NCBI GenBank assembly: GCA_011390385.1
Contig: JAABSN010000016.1
Coordinates: 1-31,774, forward strand
Direction of reading: 5' to 3'
Length of the DNA: 31,774 nt
Origin: Thioalkalivibrio nitratireducens
Lineage (GTDB): Bacteria; Pseudomonadota; Gammaproteobacteria; Ectothiorhodospirales; Ectothiorhodospiraceae
This document shows positions 23,866-31,774 of this stretch, piece after piece. Both the position numbers and the translations under genes were made by a program. How positions within the stretch are numbered: position 1 is the stretch's first letter; each line of letters begins with the position of its first letter. Under the pieces are notes generated by a model, which worked only from the letters and a program-made list of their open reading frames with translations, was not told where the DNA came from and searched no databases.

Positions 23866-24416
23866 CAGGCGTGCCTCCTTCTTCGGTGACCCGATTCCCG
23901 GGCGGTCGGCTGCGGGTCGCCCTCATACGGTTGCAGACCGGCCGTGGGCTCGGTTGAGGCCATGGCACCGACCAGCGTTCCCAGCCCACGTTCGAGCGCC
24001 ATGAGCTGCGTTGGGTCCATTTTCTGCAGCGCCCGGTTCAGTTCGCCCTGTGGCGCGCTCGGTGCACGGGCCAGTCGTTCGCGGCCGGCGACGGTGGCAT
24101 AGAGTCTGACGATGCGCTGGTCCCGCTCTCGGCGTCGGCGCTCGACCAGTCCTCCCTGTTCCAGCTTGTCGAGCAGGTTGGAAGTGGTCGACGGATGCAC
24201 TGACAATCGCCGTGACAGATCGCCGACGCTGAGCCCCGGGGCGCGTTCCAGTTCCCACAATGCCCATAGCTGCGCTGCGCTGATGCCACAGGCACGCTCG
24301 ATACTGCGGGAGTGCCCCTGCAGCGCGCGGATGATAACGCGCAGCTGACGAATGACCGCGCGGGCAGGGTCGTGGCCATCTGCCGTATTGGTCTCTTCCA
24401 CGCTCTGGGTGGGCAT
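23865..24416 (-). CDS. MarR-family transcriptional regulator
   Basis: A 183-aa winged-helix protein. The core shows ISAAQLWALWELERAPGLSVGDLSRRLSVHPSTTSNLLDKLEQGGLVERRRRERDQRIVRLYAT in pieces typical of MarR: recognition helix HPSTTSNLLDKLE and wing RRERDQR. ATG 24416 is chosen because GGAG lies eight bases upstream. The longer frame from 24461 would start inside the palindrome. It is the first gene of the operon. The 32-bp palindrome just upstream is its likely operator, giving autoregulation released by a pathway ligand. The C-terminal tail is unusually basic (HRRRRHA). Confidence 0.92.
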   Translation of the reverse strand: MPTQSVEETNTADGHDPARAVIRQLRVIIRALQGHSRSIERACGISAAQLWALWELERAPGLSVGDLSRRLSVHPSTTSNLLDKLEQGGLVERRRRERDQRIVRLYATVAGRERLARAPSAPQGELNRALQKMDPTQLMALERGLGTLVGAMASTEPTAGLQPYEGDPQPTARESGHRRRRHA

Positions 24417-24441
24417 TGCTACAACTCCATCGCGACCCGTC

Positions 24442-24473
24442 CTGAAACTATTTTTGTGCAAAAATAGTTTCAG
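24442..24473. promoter_or_regulatory. Perfect 15-bp inverted repeat, probable MarR operator
   Basis: Arms CTGAAACTATTTTTG (24442-24456) and CAAAAATAGTTTCAG (24459-24473) are exact reverse complements around TG. The site lies 26 bases before the marR start. On the minus strand a TTGCGC box precedes it and A/T-rich -10-like sequence lies within it, so bound repressor would block the promoter. Confidence 0.85.
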
Positions 24474-24877
24474 CGCAACTCGTCACCGCGATGATCATGG
24501 CAGATCCATCGGGAGTGAGGCGCTGCTCGAGGGCGGTGGTCATTGCGAGGGCACGGCGCACGCGAATGCTGCACGCATCGAACAATGCGAGGCTGGCCGA
24601 ACGGATGAGCGAGGCGAACCATCGAAACGTTGTTTTGATGCAACATGCGCGACGAATCATAAATCAATGAAAATCCTCGTCAAAAATGAGAGGCTGGCTG
24701 CGTCATTGTCAAAATGTCTCTCATGTGCTACACTTTTAGGTGGTTCTGGGGAGGGCGTCAACGACCTTGTCCGCTGGTTCCCCCCGCTCTGCCAAGCCTG
24801 CGTGCGCAGATGCGCGATGGGTTCCGCCATGTCGCGAAAGCGCAGCTGGTGTTTCGCTCACACCTTGGAGAAGAATC
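24474..24877. other. Intergenic region between the MarR operon and the porin
   Basis: About 400 bases separate the divergent units. Besides the palindrome at one end and the porin promoter at 24706-24734, no gene was supported. The porin mRNA would have a leader of about 135 bases, long enough for post-transcriptional control. Confidence 0.5.
24706..24734 (+). promoter_or_regulatory. Porin promoter with extended -10
   Basis: TTGTCA (24706-24711), a 17-base spacer and TACACT (24729-24734), with TGC directly before the -10 box. This is a strong sigma-70-type match. Confidence 0.75.
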
Positions 24878-25915
24878 ATGTTGTCCAGAAAGATCATTGC
24901 GGGTGCCGTCGCCGGTTCCCTCATCGTTCCCGCCAGCGCCCTCGCTGAAGGAATCGATTTCGATTTCTATGGTTCTCTGCGTATCCAGTACGAGGCGGCC
25001 GAACCCAAGGGTTTCAGCAGTTACGACGGATTTCGCGACGCATATTCCCGAATCGGTTTCCGCGCAAACGCCCCTATTGCGGATGACATCAGCGCATTCG
25101 CCCAACTCGAAGTGCCGCTGGATCTCGCCAACGGCAAGATCCAGGACCCTTTCAATACCGCCGACGAGGATGTGCGCATCGGCAAGCTGGGCCTCAATAC
25201 CAATTTCGGTACGTTCGCCTACGGGCGCGACTGGCTGCCCTACTACAACGCCATCGCTTACCCGGTCGACATGTTCAGCAGCTTCCAGAGCGGTTTCGCG
25301 ACGTACACAACCTTCCGTGAGAGTAACAGCCTGATGTACTACTCTCCGGATTTCAACGGATTGTCCTTTGCCGGCTCCTACAGCAACAACGCCGGCTATG
25401 GTGACGCCGATGGAAGCCCCGACGATCGCTACCAGTTGACGGGCAGCTACTCGGTTGCGGACACCACGGTCTCGCTGGGTGTCGACAATCCCGATGGCGC
25501 CTCGAACACGCGTTTCTACGGCCTTTCCCTGATGCACGGCATGGGGCCATGGTACATCGGTGGCAAAGTCGAAATCGTCGATAGCGATCAGGATGCGGGC
25601 GCATTCGGCGATGATGGCGATGTCGCTTTCAACCTGTTCGCGAGCTACTCCGTGGGTCAGCATACCTTCAAGGGCATGTACGCGAACGTGGAAAATTACG
25701 GCGAGGACGTCTTCCACCTTGGGTACGACTTCCAGTACAACAAGAGCCTGATGCTCTTCGGGGAGTACTACTACGAAGAAAAAGGTACCGGTGCGATTCC
25801 GGTCGAGAAAGCTCGTGATACCGGCTCCGGCAATGTCGGCTTCGGCCCATCGGATGCCGATGGTCCGATTGGCAGCAACTCCGTGTTCATGATTGGCGTG
25901 CGTTACGATTTCTGA
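24878..25915 (+). CDS. Gram-negative trimeric porin
   Basis: A 345-aa outer-membrane protein. The signal peptide is MLSRKIIAGAVAGSLIVPAS...ALA (about 1-23), and the mature protein begins with the strand DFDFYGSLRIQYEA. It consists of alternating aromatic/hydrophobic beta strands with acidic loops and ends in the C-terminal Phe signal (MIGVRYDF) read by the BAM complex. FRDAYSRIGFRA and YGRDWLPYYN match the general porin family. It allows passive entry of small solutes; the many acidic residues suggest a haloalkaliphilic or saline setting or cation preference (inference). ATG 24878 has GGAG seven bases upstream. It is divergent from the MarR operon and may supply its substrate. Confidence 0.92.
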   Translation: MLSRKIIAGAVAGSLIVPASALAEGIDFDFYGSLRIQYEAAEPKGFSSYDGFRDAYSRIGFRANAPIADDISAFAQLEVPLDLANGKIQDPFNTADEDVRIGKLGLNTNFGTFAYGRDWLPYYNAIAYPVDMFSSFQSGFATYTTFRESNSLMYYSPDFNGLSFAGSYSNNAGYGDADGSPDDRYQLTGSYSVADTTVSLGVDNPDGASNTRFYGLSLMHGMGPWYIGGKVEIVDSDQDAGAFGDDGDVAFNLFASYSVGQHTFKGMYANVENYGEDVFHLGYDFQYNKSLMLFGEYYYEEKGTGAIPVEKARDTGSGNVGFGPSDADGPIGSNSVFMIGVRYDF

Positions 25916-25936
25916 CCGGAACCGCAAAGCCTTCTG

Positions 25937-25975
25937 AACGCCCGGTGGGATTCTTTCCCCCGGGCGTTTTCTTTT
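25937..25975 (+). terminator. Porin terminator
   Basis: The stem AACGCCCGGTGGGA (25937-25950) pairs with TCCCCCGGGCGTT (from 25956), then TTTTCTTTT. Confidence 0.85.
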
Positions 25976-26071
25976 GCGTATGGTCTTCGGAAGATCCGGC
26001 GTTTCAGCAGGACACGATCGGGCGCGAGTTCGCCCTTCGCAAGGCACGGGGTTTATGCCAAAGGCAGATCG

Positions 26072-27469
26072 CTACTGGGCCGGCGGACGTTCTCGACCCG
26101 GGCGACGGATACGGTCCGGGTGGGCGATCCGGGCAAGCAGCACCGCCAGTACGATGGCCGGCAGGCCCACGATGGCCGAGGAAATGAAGAACCAGAACCA
26201 GCCGACGTGCTCGGCAAGCAGGCCGGTGAAACCGGCCAGAAACTGCCCGGGGAGCGTCATGATGGAACTGAACAGCGCGTACTGCGTCGCGGTGTAGGCG
26301 GTGTTCGTGAGGCTGGAAAGATAGGCGATGAATACCGAGATCGCCAGCCCACCGCTGATGTTGTCGGCCATGATCGCGAACACCAGCCCGTAGGTCTGCG
26401 GCCCCAGCAACGCCAGCCACGAAAAGGTGAGGTTGGTCAGCGGCGCCAGGATCGCGGTGAAGATCAGCATGCGCAGGATGCCGAAGCGCATCACCAGCAG
26501 GCCTCCGACCGCGGCGCCCGTCAGGGTCATCGCCAACCCGAAGGCGGCGGCGATATTCGCGATCTCGGCCTTGCTGAAGCCAAGGTCGAGATAGAAGGGG
26601 TTGGCCATCACACCCATGAAGATGTCGCTGATGCGAAACACCCCGATGAACACCAGGATCGCCAGCGCGGTCACGCCGAAACGTTGCCAGAAGTCGGCGA
26701 ATGGGCCGACCACCGCACCGATGAACCAGGCGGTCAGGTCACGTCGCCAGCCCCGGTGCCGCGTGCGATCCAGGTAGTCGATCACGCGCTGTTCCATCTG
26801 CCAGGTGTGCGCGTCCACCGCGACCTCGGGTTCACGAATGATCAGCGTCGTCAGCATGCCCACGCCCATCAGAACGGCCATCGCGCCGTACGCCAGGCTC
26901 CAGTCGCCGGCTGACGCAATGTGCAACGCGCCCGCGCCTGCCGCCAGCAAGGCAACCCGGTAACCGAACACGTAGGTGGCCGCCATCGCGCCCTGGCGAT
27001 CGCGCGAAACGGCTTCGATCCGGTAGGCATCGATCGCGATATCCTGCGTTGCGGAGCCGAATGCTGCCAATACCGCCCAGACCGCGACCAGCCATAGATG
27101 CTCCCGGGGATCGGTGAGTGCGATCCCGGTCAGCGCCAGCGCGATCACCGTCTGTGCGAGCAGCATCCAGGCGCGCCGACGGCCGAACCAGCGGGTCAGC
27201 AGGGGCAGGCGCATGCGGTCGACCACCGGTGCCCAGAAGACCTTGATGCTGTGCGCCATGCCGACCCAGCTCAGGAAGCCGATCGCCGCGAGTTCCACGC
27301 CCAGATCGCGCAGCCAGGCGGTAAAGGTGCCGCCGACCAGCAGTAGCGGCAGCCCGGCCGAGAAACCCAGGAACAGCATGCCGATCACGCGCGGATGCCC
27401 GTACACCGTGAAGGCGGCGCGCCACCCACGCTGGCGGTTGGCGTCCGTTGATTCCTGCGGTTCAGTCAT
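26072..27469 (-). CDS. ampG: AmpG-like MFS permease
   Basis: A 465-aa inner-membrane protein with 12-14 hydrophobic segments. The start HPRVIGMLFLGFSAGLPLLL, the SHSIKVFWAPVVDR-like segment (GMAHSIKVFWAPVVDRM) and FGSATQDIAIDAYRIE are hallmarks of AmpG. AmpG imports anhydromuropeptides from the periplasm for cell-wall recycling and so affects beta-lactamase induction. It is downstream of exonuclease III (67-base gap, same strand) and convergent with the porin. No ampD or ampR is in the window, so a role in AmpC control is not shown. Confidence 0.88.
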   Translation of the reverse strand: MTEPQESTDANRQRGWRAAFTVYGHPRVIGMLFLGFSAGLPLLLVGGTFTAWLRDLGVELAAIGFLSWVGMAHSIKVFWAPVVDRMRLPLLTRWFGRRRAWMLLAQTVIALALTGIALTDPREHLWLVAVWAVLAAFGSATQDIAIDAYRIEAVSRDRQGAMAATYVFGYRVALLAAGAGALHIASAGDWSLAYGAMAVLMGVGMLTTLIIREPEVAVDAHTWQMEQRVIDYLDRTRHRGWRRDLTAWFIGAVVGPFADFWQRFGVTALAILVFIGVFRISDIFMGVMANPFYLDLGFSKAEIANIAAAFGLAMTLTGAAVGGLLVMRFGILRMLIFTAILAPLTNLTFSWLALLGPQTYGLVFAIMADNISGGLAISVFIAYLSSLTNTAYTATQYALFSSIMTLPGQFLAGFTGLLAEHVGWFWFFISSAIVGLPAIVLAVLLARIAHPDRIRRPGRERPPAQ

Positions 27470-27536
27470 CGCGCCGCTTCACGAGGCAACCGCCAGCGCG
27501 TTTCCCATGGCCTTCCAGGGGACGCCCCTTGATTGT

Positions 27537-28328
27537 TCATGTCTTGGTGGCCGACTTTGGCGCGAAGTCGTAATCGATCCAGAACGGTGCGTGGTCCGAG
27601 AACCGCTGGTCCTTGTAGATCACCGGATCCCGGGCTGTCGCGGCGAGCCGGGGGGTTGCGACCTGATAATCGATGCGCCAGCCGACGTTCTTCGCCCAGG
27701 CCTGCCCGCGATTGGACCACCAGGTGTACTGCTCCGGACGCGAGTCCAGTTTGCGGAAGACGTCGACCAGGCCGACCTCATCGAAGACCTTGTCCATCCA
27801 GGCGCGTTCTTCGGGCAGGAAGCCCGAATTCTTCTGGTTGGATTTCCAGTTCTTCAGGTCGATTTCGCGGTGGGCGATGTTCCAGTCGCCGCAGATCAGC
27901 CACTCCCGCTCGTCGCTGGCGCGCTCGGCGAGCCAGGGCAGGAAAAAGTCCAGGAAACGCCACTTCGATTCCTGCCGATGGTCGCCCGAGGATCCCGACG
28001 GCAGATAAAGGGAGGCGACCGAAAGGTCGCCGAAGCGCATTTCCACGTAGCGACCTTCGCGGTCGGCTTCTTCGAGCCCGCAATGGGTGATCACCACGTC
28101 CGGCTGCAGCCGGCTGTAGATGGCGACTCCGCTGTAGCCCGGCCTTTCCGCATCCACGTAGGCGCAGTGATAGCCATCGGGGTGAAACACCGGGTCGACC
28201 AGTTGCTCGATGCGGGCCTTGGTCTCCTGGAGGCAGACGACGTCGGCACCGACCTCCGGCAACCAGTCGAAGAAACCCTTGCGGGCGGCGGCCCGGATAC
28301 CGTTGGCGTTCAGGCTGAGGATTCGCAT
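27537..28328 (-). CDS. xthA: Exodeoxyribonuclease III
   Basis: A 263-aa EEP-fold nuclease of normal length. Active-site motifs are all present: NANGIR, LQETK (metal Glu), SGVAIYS, GDWNIAHREIDL (Asp/Asn pair), WRIDY and SDHAPF (catalytic His). It cleaves DNA at abasic sites and degrades 3' ends in base excision repair. It is unlike the other EEP protein of this window (14380-15225), which is only distantly related. The ATG start is well defined by the family, but the ribosome binding site is weak. It probably forms an operon with ampG. Confidence 0.95.
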   Translation of the reverse strand: MRILSLNANGIRAAARKGFFDWLPEVGADVVCLQETKARIEQLVDPVFHPDGYHCAYVDAERPGYSGVAIYSRLQPDVVITHCGLEEADREGRYVEMRFGDLSVASLYLPSGSSGDHRQESKWRFLDFFLPWLAERASDEREWLICGDWNIAHREIDLKNWKSNQKNSGFLPEERAWMDKVFDEVGLVDVFRKLDSRPEQYTWWSNRGQAWAKNVGWRIDYQVATPRLAATARDPVIYKDQRFSDHAPFWIDYDFAPKSATKT

Positions 28329-28408
28329 GGTGCGGCACGATACCCCCTGCCGTGGTGCTCAGGGAAGCCCCGCGAAGATCGCGCCATGCGTTCGCGTGAA
28401 AGCACCGG

Positions 28409-28491
28409 CGTAGGGTGCCGTGAGGCGTAGCCGAACCGCACCGCCAACACGCCACCCCGGAGGCCGGCCCCCTGGCCGTGGCGACCCTATG
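28409..28491. repeat. CGTAGGGTGC element, copy D
   Basis: It starts CGTAGGGTGCCGTGAGGCG at 28409 and ends with GCGACCCTATG (28481-28491), a diverged form of the right end. It lies between the divergent xthA and histidine kinase genes. Confidence 0.75.
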
Positions 28492-28602
28492 TCTGGCGGG
28501 TACGAGCAGCCGCCGGAAGCCCGGATTTTCGCGTGGTCGGGATGACCCTTACACCGTATGATCTGGCGGCAGGGTGAACCGCCCTCAAACTGCGGAGAGA
28601 CT

Positions 28603-30813
28603 ATGATTCCGTCGCCACGCAACCTGCTTTCGCTCGCAGCACTGATTGTTCTTGGTGTGGCTGTTGCCGCGATACTGCTTGCCCTCAGGTTCCCGGTGCT
28701 CGGAGTTGTTCTCGCCGTCGATGCCGACGGCGGTCTCTATGTGGCGGCAGTCGACGCCGATTCGCCCAATCAGGATCAGGTGTTTCCCGGATCCAGAATC
28801 GGGCTGCTCGACGGCGCGAAGGCTGGCCCCGATCTCTTGGTCGAGGAGCCGGATCAACTTGGCGATTGGTCTCGATACAACGCGCTGATCGGCGATCTGA
28901 ACCGCCTTGATCGAGCCCTGGGCGAAGGTGCCATCGAGGTCGTGGTGGATGGTCAGGTGCGCTGGTGGACATCACGGGAGCGCCGGATTGATGATCTCCC
29001 CTTGATGTTCTGGTTGCAGATCATCGTTGGTGGCGCCGGGTTTCTCGCGGCCGCCGGCGTCTTCGCCTATCGCCCCCGCGAACCGGCAGCCCTGCATTTT
29101 CTTCTTGCCGGTCTCGGGATGCTCACGTTTGCGACGGCCGCGTCCATCTACAGCACGCGCGAGCTGGTGATGGATGGAGACCTGTTGCGGCAGTTGTCGT
29201 CGCTGAACCAGTTCGGGGCGAATTTCTTCACGGCGGCGCTGGTTGCGCTGCTCTGGGTTTATCCAAGCCGTTTATCCGAGCGCGCGCCGGTCGTGCCCGT
29301 TGCGTATGTGCTCGGCGTGCTGATCTGGGCGGGTTTCGCCTTTCAGGTTTATGCCGCAATCGGTCTGGTCTATCTCCTGACCCTGCTCCTGTTTGCGCTG
29401 ACCTTCGTTTTTGCGGCGCTGCAATGGAAGAAGACTCGCGGCCGCCCGGTGGAGCGGGCGGCGCTGAAATGGTATTTGCTCGCGATTTATCTCGGCACCG
29501 GACTCTTTGCCACCCTGATTCTGATCCCCGTTGCACTCGGAATCGAACCGCCCGCAAGCCAGGGGCTGATGTTCATGGTGTTCCTGATCATGTTTCTGGG
29601 TATCGCGCTGGGCATACTGCGGTTTCGGCTGTTCGACCTGGACCGCTGGTGGTTCGGGGCATGGCTCTGGTTTCTGGGCGGATTGGCGGTGATCCTGGTC
29701 GATCTTGCCCTGGTTGTGTTCCTCAACATGTCCCAGTCGGGAGCGCTGCTTCTCGCTCTGGGGCTTCTCGGGTGGGTTTATTTCCCGATCCGGCAATGGG
29801 CCTGGTCGCTGCTGATGCGTGAGCGTAGTTCGCGTGCTCGGCAGCAATCGTGGCTCAGGGAGCTGGCGGCCGCCGCGGACGAAGAATCCCTGCTGCTGCG
29901 ATGGCACGCCGCGCTGCGTAACGAATTCGACCCCATGCAGCTGACGGTTGTCGCGGAGACTGTGCCGGGACCGCGTATCGAAGATCATGGCCAGACCCTG
30001 CTGGTGCCGGACCTGATTCCGGAACAGGGGGTACGCCTGTGCTACCCGGACCGGGGCGCCCGCCTGTTTCGACGCGAGGACGTGCACACGGCTCAGTTCC
30101 TGTTCGGACTGATCGTCATGGTGCGCGACGCAATGCGCGAGCGGGACGCCATCGTCCGGGGCGAGCGGCAACGGATCAGAAGGGACCTGCATGACGATCT
30201 CGGTGCCAAGCTGCTGTCGCTGGTGTATATGAGTGATCCGGAAGGGCAGCATATTGCCCGATCCGCGATGCAGGACATGCGGGATATCCTCACGGCCCTG
30301 GATGCCGAGGATCTGGCACTGGAGGAAGCCGCTGCGAACTGGCGGGCCGAAGCGCAGGCCCGCGCAGACCGTCATGGTTTTGCGTTGGATTGGAGTGACA
30401 CAGGTATATCCAACCGTGTTCACGGTCAAGATCCCGGGGTGGCCACAATCAGTGCCCGGCAGTACACCAATCTGACTCGCATCTTCCGCGAGGCCATCAC
30501 CAACGCCATCCGCCACGGCGAGGCCGAGCGGATTCGGGTCGACCTGCACGTGCAGGCCGGAGAACTGGAACTGCGGATCGAGGATCAGGGGTCGCGGGAG
30601 CCGGTTTCACCGGCGGAATGGATCATGGGGGACGGTACCCGGCAGATCCAGCGTCGAGCCGAAGACCTGCTCGGCAAGGCGAAATGGGAGAAGACGGTTT
30701 CCGGCATTCGTCTGGTGATCGCCGTTCCGCTGCTGGTGGATCCGGCTGCAGATCGCGGCACCGATGTTCCGTTTTCGCGGCCGTCCCCCGCCTATGGGAG
30801 AGGATCCGCATGA
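28603..30813 (+). CDS. Membrane sensor histidine kinase (NarL/LuxR-partner type)
   Basis: A 736-aa protein. One N-terminal span is followed by a periplasmic domain (about 30-130) with PDZ-like spelling (VLGVVLAVDADGGLYVAAV, FPGSRIGLLDG). About eight further membrane spans (roughly 140-395) come next, then a GAF-like cytoplasmic region. The HisKA_3 dimerisation helix has RDLHDDLGAK (His530) and the ATPase has N-box Asn634 (REAITNAIRHG). The glycine boxes are weak (DQGSREP, MGDGTRQIQRR), so ATP binding may be unusual. ATG 28603 has GGAG six bases upstream. The likely partner is the convergent response regulator at 30969-31604. The signal is unknown. Confidence 0.88.
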   Translation: MIPSPRNLLSLAALIVLGVAVAAILLALRFPVLGVVLAVDADGGLYVAAVDADSPNQDQVFPGSRIGLLDGAKAGPDLLVEEPDQLGDWSRYNALIGDLNRLDRALGEGAIEVVVDGQVRWWTSRERRIDDLPLMFWLQIIVGGAGFLAAAGVFAYRPREPAALHFLLAGLGMLTFATAASIYSTRELVMDGDLLRQLSSLNQFGANFFTAALVALLWVYPSRLSERAPVVPVAYVLGVLIWAGFAFQVYAAIGLVYLLTLLLFALTFVFAALQWKKTRGRPVERAALKWYLLAIYLGTGLFATLILIPVALGIEPPASQGLMFMVFLIMFLGIALGILRFRLFDLDRWWFGAWLWFLGGLAVILVDLALVVFLNMSQSGALLLALGLLGWVYFPIRQWAWSLLMRERSSRARQQSWLRELAAAADEESLLLRWHAALRNEFDPMQLTVVAETVPGPRIEDHGQTLLVPDLIPEQGVRLCYPDRGARLFRREDVHTAQFLFGLIVMVRDAMRERDAIVRGERQRIRRDLHDDLGAKLLSLVYMSDPEGQHIARSAMQDMRDILTALDAEDLALEEAAANWRAEAQARADRHGFALDWSDTGISNRVHGQDPGVATISARQYTNLTRIFREAITNAIRHGEAERIRVDLHVQAGELELRIEDQGSREPVSPAEWIMGDGTRQIQRRAEDLLGKAKWEKTVSGIRLVIAVPLLVDPAADRGTDVPFSRPSPAYGRGSA

Positions 30814-30843
30814 GGCTTGTGCGCCAACCGTGAAGAGGAAAGC

Positions 30844-30876
30844 CGTACGGGGCCAATGAGCGCAGCGAATGGCACC
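30844..30876. repeat. Half-copy of the CGTAGGGTGC element (copy E)
   Basis: CGTACGGGGCCAATGAGCGC and the following AGCGAATGGCACC match one end of the element family. The other end is missing. It lies between the convergent kinase and regulator genes. Confidence 0.6.
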
Positions 30877-30968
30877 GATCGAGTTCCAAAGCTTGGGGAG
30901 TTGCCTAGCAACGCTTCCGGTTCGGCCGTGACCACGTTTTCCGTGTTTTCCGGGGCCGCATTTTCGCT

Positions 30969-31604
30969 TTACAGCGTCGTTGGTGAGACGAGTCCCCGTC
31001 GCAATGCTTCCAGCGCTGCTTCCGCGCGAGAATTGATCTGAAGCTTCTGGTACACGTTCTTCAAATACCCCGAAGTGGTGTTGGGCGTGACACCCAACAT
31101 CTCGCTGACCTTGCGGACACTGTAACCGCGCGCGACCAGGCTCAGAACTTCCTGCTCCCGTGTGGACAAACGTGCTTCTCCCTCGCGGTTGCGAAGATTG
31201 AAGAAGGCGATCATCTTCCGTGCCATTCGCGCGGACAAGGGGGGCCGACCGCTCGCGGCACCGCGCAACGCATCGACGAACTCGAGATCCGGTTCGTCCT
31301 TGAGCAGATAACCCTGGGCACCCGCCCGCAGCGCGTCAAACAGGTGTTCATCATCATCGAAGATCGTGGTCACGATCACCATGGTGTCCGTCAGAAGGCC
31401 GTCCCGCAAGAGAGCGATTCCTTCACCGTCAGGAAGGCCCAGATCAAGGAGCGCGATCTGCGGTTCATACGTGGACAGAATCTTGCGAGCAGCCGCGAGG
31501 GAGCCGGCTGTAGCCGTATGGATGTTCGGGAAGGCCTGCGCAAGCCGTGCTTCCATTTCGGCGGCGACTTTCGGAATGTCTTCGATGATGAGGCCGTTCT
31601 TCAT
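30969..31604 (-). CDS. LuxR/NarL-type response regulator
   Basis: A 211-aa protein with a receiver domain (1-120) and a LuxR-type helix-turn-helix (about 140-205). Receiver residues are complete: acidic pair Glu8/Asp9, phosphorylated Asp54 (LLDLGLPDG), Thr79/80 and Lys102 (YLLKDE). The output domain reads LSTREQEVLSLVARGYSVRKVSEMLGVTPNTTSGYLKNVYQKL, seen in pieces. ATG 31604 (MKNGLIIED) is chosen as the family start; ATG 31622 and 31643 are in frame. It is convergent with the histidine kinase and probably forms a two-component system with it. Confidence 0.92.
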   Translation of the reverse strand: MKNGLIIEDIPKVAAEMEARLAQAFPNIHTATAGSLAAARKILSTYEPQIALLDLGLPDGEGIALLRDGLLTDTMVIVTTIFDDDEHLFDALRAGAQGYLLKDEPDLEFVDALRGAASGRPPLSARMARKMIAFFNLRNREGEARLSTREQEVLSLVARGYSVRKVSEMLGVTPNTTSGYLKNVYQKLQINSRAEAALEALRRGLVSPTTL

Positions 31605-31774
31605 CCGTCTTGTCCTTGCCATACGTGATTCATCCGGAATCATGCCTGCCCTTGGCGATCCGGCATACCCCCGGAATCGGGGATCCTAGGAGCCGGTCGG
31701 ACTTGGGTGCCCGTAGCGAGCCGCGTGGGAGAGCGAGGGCAGTTTTTCATGATTGCGAGGCGCATAGTGGTTCT

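Noticed and set aside
24740..24877. N-terminal extension of the porin frame
   Set aside because: The signal peptide and ribosome binding site place the start at 24878. The extension overlaps the promoter and has no coding features.
31644..31774. Window end with GGGTGCCCGTAGCGAGC and ATTGCGAGGCGCAT
   Set aside because: The fragments resemble parts of the dispersed repeats, but the match is too short and diverged to call a copy.

Overview
The window comes from a high-GC Gram-negative bacterium, most likely a gammaproteobacterium of the Chromatiales/Ectothiorhodospiraceae type. This is inferred from the engB - cytochrome c4 - dsbA order next to polA, the SCO1-type copper chaperone, the trimeric porin, AmpG and the OmpA-domain proteins. 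No rRNA, tRNA or CRISPR array was seen. Intergenic spaces hold several families of small non-autonomous inverted-repeat elements.

Layout. Positions 1-144 are the right end of a MITE-like element whose complete copy lies at 6444-6717. Positions 296-2991 carry a chromate-resistance block (chrB, chrA, rhodanese); its promoter suggests a leaderless mRNA. Positions 3827-5489 encode an OmpA-domain envelope protein overlapping a Cys-rich lipoprotein. Positions 5490-7447 are a plastic, scarred zone: a broken ABC-F ATPase remnant, a markedly AT-rich c-type cytochrome, the complete MITE with 8-bp target duplications, and an insertion-sequence transposase remnant. Positions 7448-11273 carry polA, a YtkA/FixH-like membrane protein and an SCO1/SenC protein. 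They are followed by four consecutive hairpins with C-rich loops ending in a terminator (11351-11462), a candidate small RNA. Positions 11480-16282 hold engB (minus strand), cytochrome c4, a second long-hairpin element, dsbA, an endonuclease/exonuclease/phosphatase-family protein and a PfkB sugar kinase.

The main candidate for an undescribed system is the minus-strand operon 24416 -> 18691, possibly continuing through asnB to 16439. Its order is MarR regulator, FN3-domain single-pass protein, M20 N-carbamoyl-type amidohydrolase, isochorismatase-like cysteine hydrolase, Na+/solute symporter, an unannotated 40-aa membrane peptide, an ATCase-like carbamoyltransferase, and asparagine synthase. 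Most junctions overlap (ATGA, GTGA, TGATG). The carbamoyltransferase keeps the carbamoyl-phosphate site but has lost the two residues that bind aspartate in the classical enzyme, so it probably uses a different amine. Together the genes look like an import and catabolic pathway for a ureido/carbamoyl compound. Control is probably by MarR at a perfect 15-bp inverted repeat at 24442-24473. A porin with its own strong extended -10 promoter is transcribed divergently.

The right part holds an AmpG-like permease and exonuclease III (minus strand), then a NarL-type membrane histidine kinase (plus strand) convergent with a LuxR-type response regulator (minus strand).
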